Shown in pieces: positions 7,528 through 7,541 of a stretch of DNA of 7,541 nt (the stretch's first letter is position 1; every line of letters begins with the position of its first letter). Source of the DNA: Erwinia sp. Its GTDB lineage: Bacteria; Pseudomonadota; Gammaproteobacteria; Enterobacterales; Enterobacteriaceae. Made by a program: the position numbers and the translations under genes. The stretch covers positions 1 to 7,541 of the forward strand of contig DOOK01000166.1 of assembly GCA_003512805.1 (NCBI GenBank). Direction: 5' to 3'. The notes below the pieces were generated by a model. That model was not told the DNA's origin, did no database searches, and saw only the letters and a list, made by a program, of their open reading frames with translations.

Positions 7528-7541
7528 AGATCGGAAGAGCG
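7528..7541 (+). other. Residual Illumina TruSeq adapter at contig end (artefact)
   Basis: The last 14 bases read AGATCGGAAGAGCG. The first 13 are the common start of both TruSeq adapters, and the final G fits the read-2 (universal) form. HisM homology is lost at this point on the minus strand. These bases should be trimmed and not annotated as coding. Confidence 0.93.

Overview
The window reads as chromosomal DNA of an enteric gammaproteobacterium (Enterobacterales). The encoded proteins follow the Escherichia coli K-12 ackA-pta-yfc-his proteins closely along their length, compared from memory. The gene order keeps the E. coli framework, but several E. coli genes are absent from the locus and one non-E. 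coli membrane protein gene is present. That points away from Escherichia, perhaps to an Erwiniaceae-type genome; the placement is inference.

Left part (1-2920): the 3' half of ackA, a short hairpin spacer and complete pta form the acetate-activation pair (acetate + ATP <-> acetyl phosphate <-> acetyl-CoA). They end at a strong intrinsic terminator.

Middle part (2890-4209): where E. coli carries yfcC there is instead a gene for a 332-residue protein with four predicted membrane segments and a Gln/Lys/Glu/Ala-rich helical region. Its AT-rich upstream region holds the most unusual signal of the window: on the opposite strand a 32-codon reading frame begins 5 nt after a perfect 8-nt Shine-Dalgarno sequence (TAAGGAGG). 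It has a plausible promoter just upstream and its stop codon lies in the pta terminator hairpin. It looks like an unannotated small-protein gene, divergent from the membrane-protein gene.

Right part (4208-7541): yfcD (Nudix hydrolase) and yfcF (glutathione S-transferase family) lie on the minus strand and are divergent from yfcH (SDR-type epimerase-like) on the plus strand. yfcH converges on and overlaps by 50 bp hisP, the ATPase of the histidine/basic amino-acid ABC importer, which carries an 18-residue C-terminal extension. hisM, the permease gene upstream of hisP, is cut by the window end. E. coli genes yfcE, yfcG and folX are missing from their usual places.

The last 14 bases (7528-7541) match the Illumina TruSeq adapter exactly, and the HisM reading frame stops resembling HisM just there. 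They are residual adapter at a contig end, not genome.
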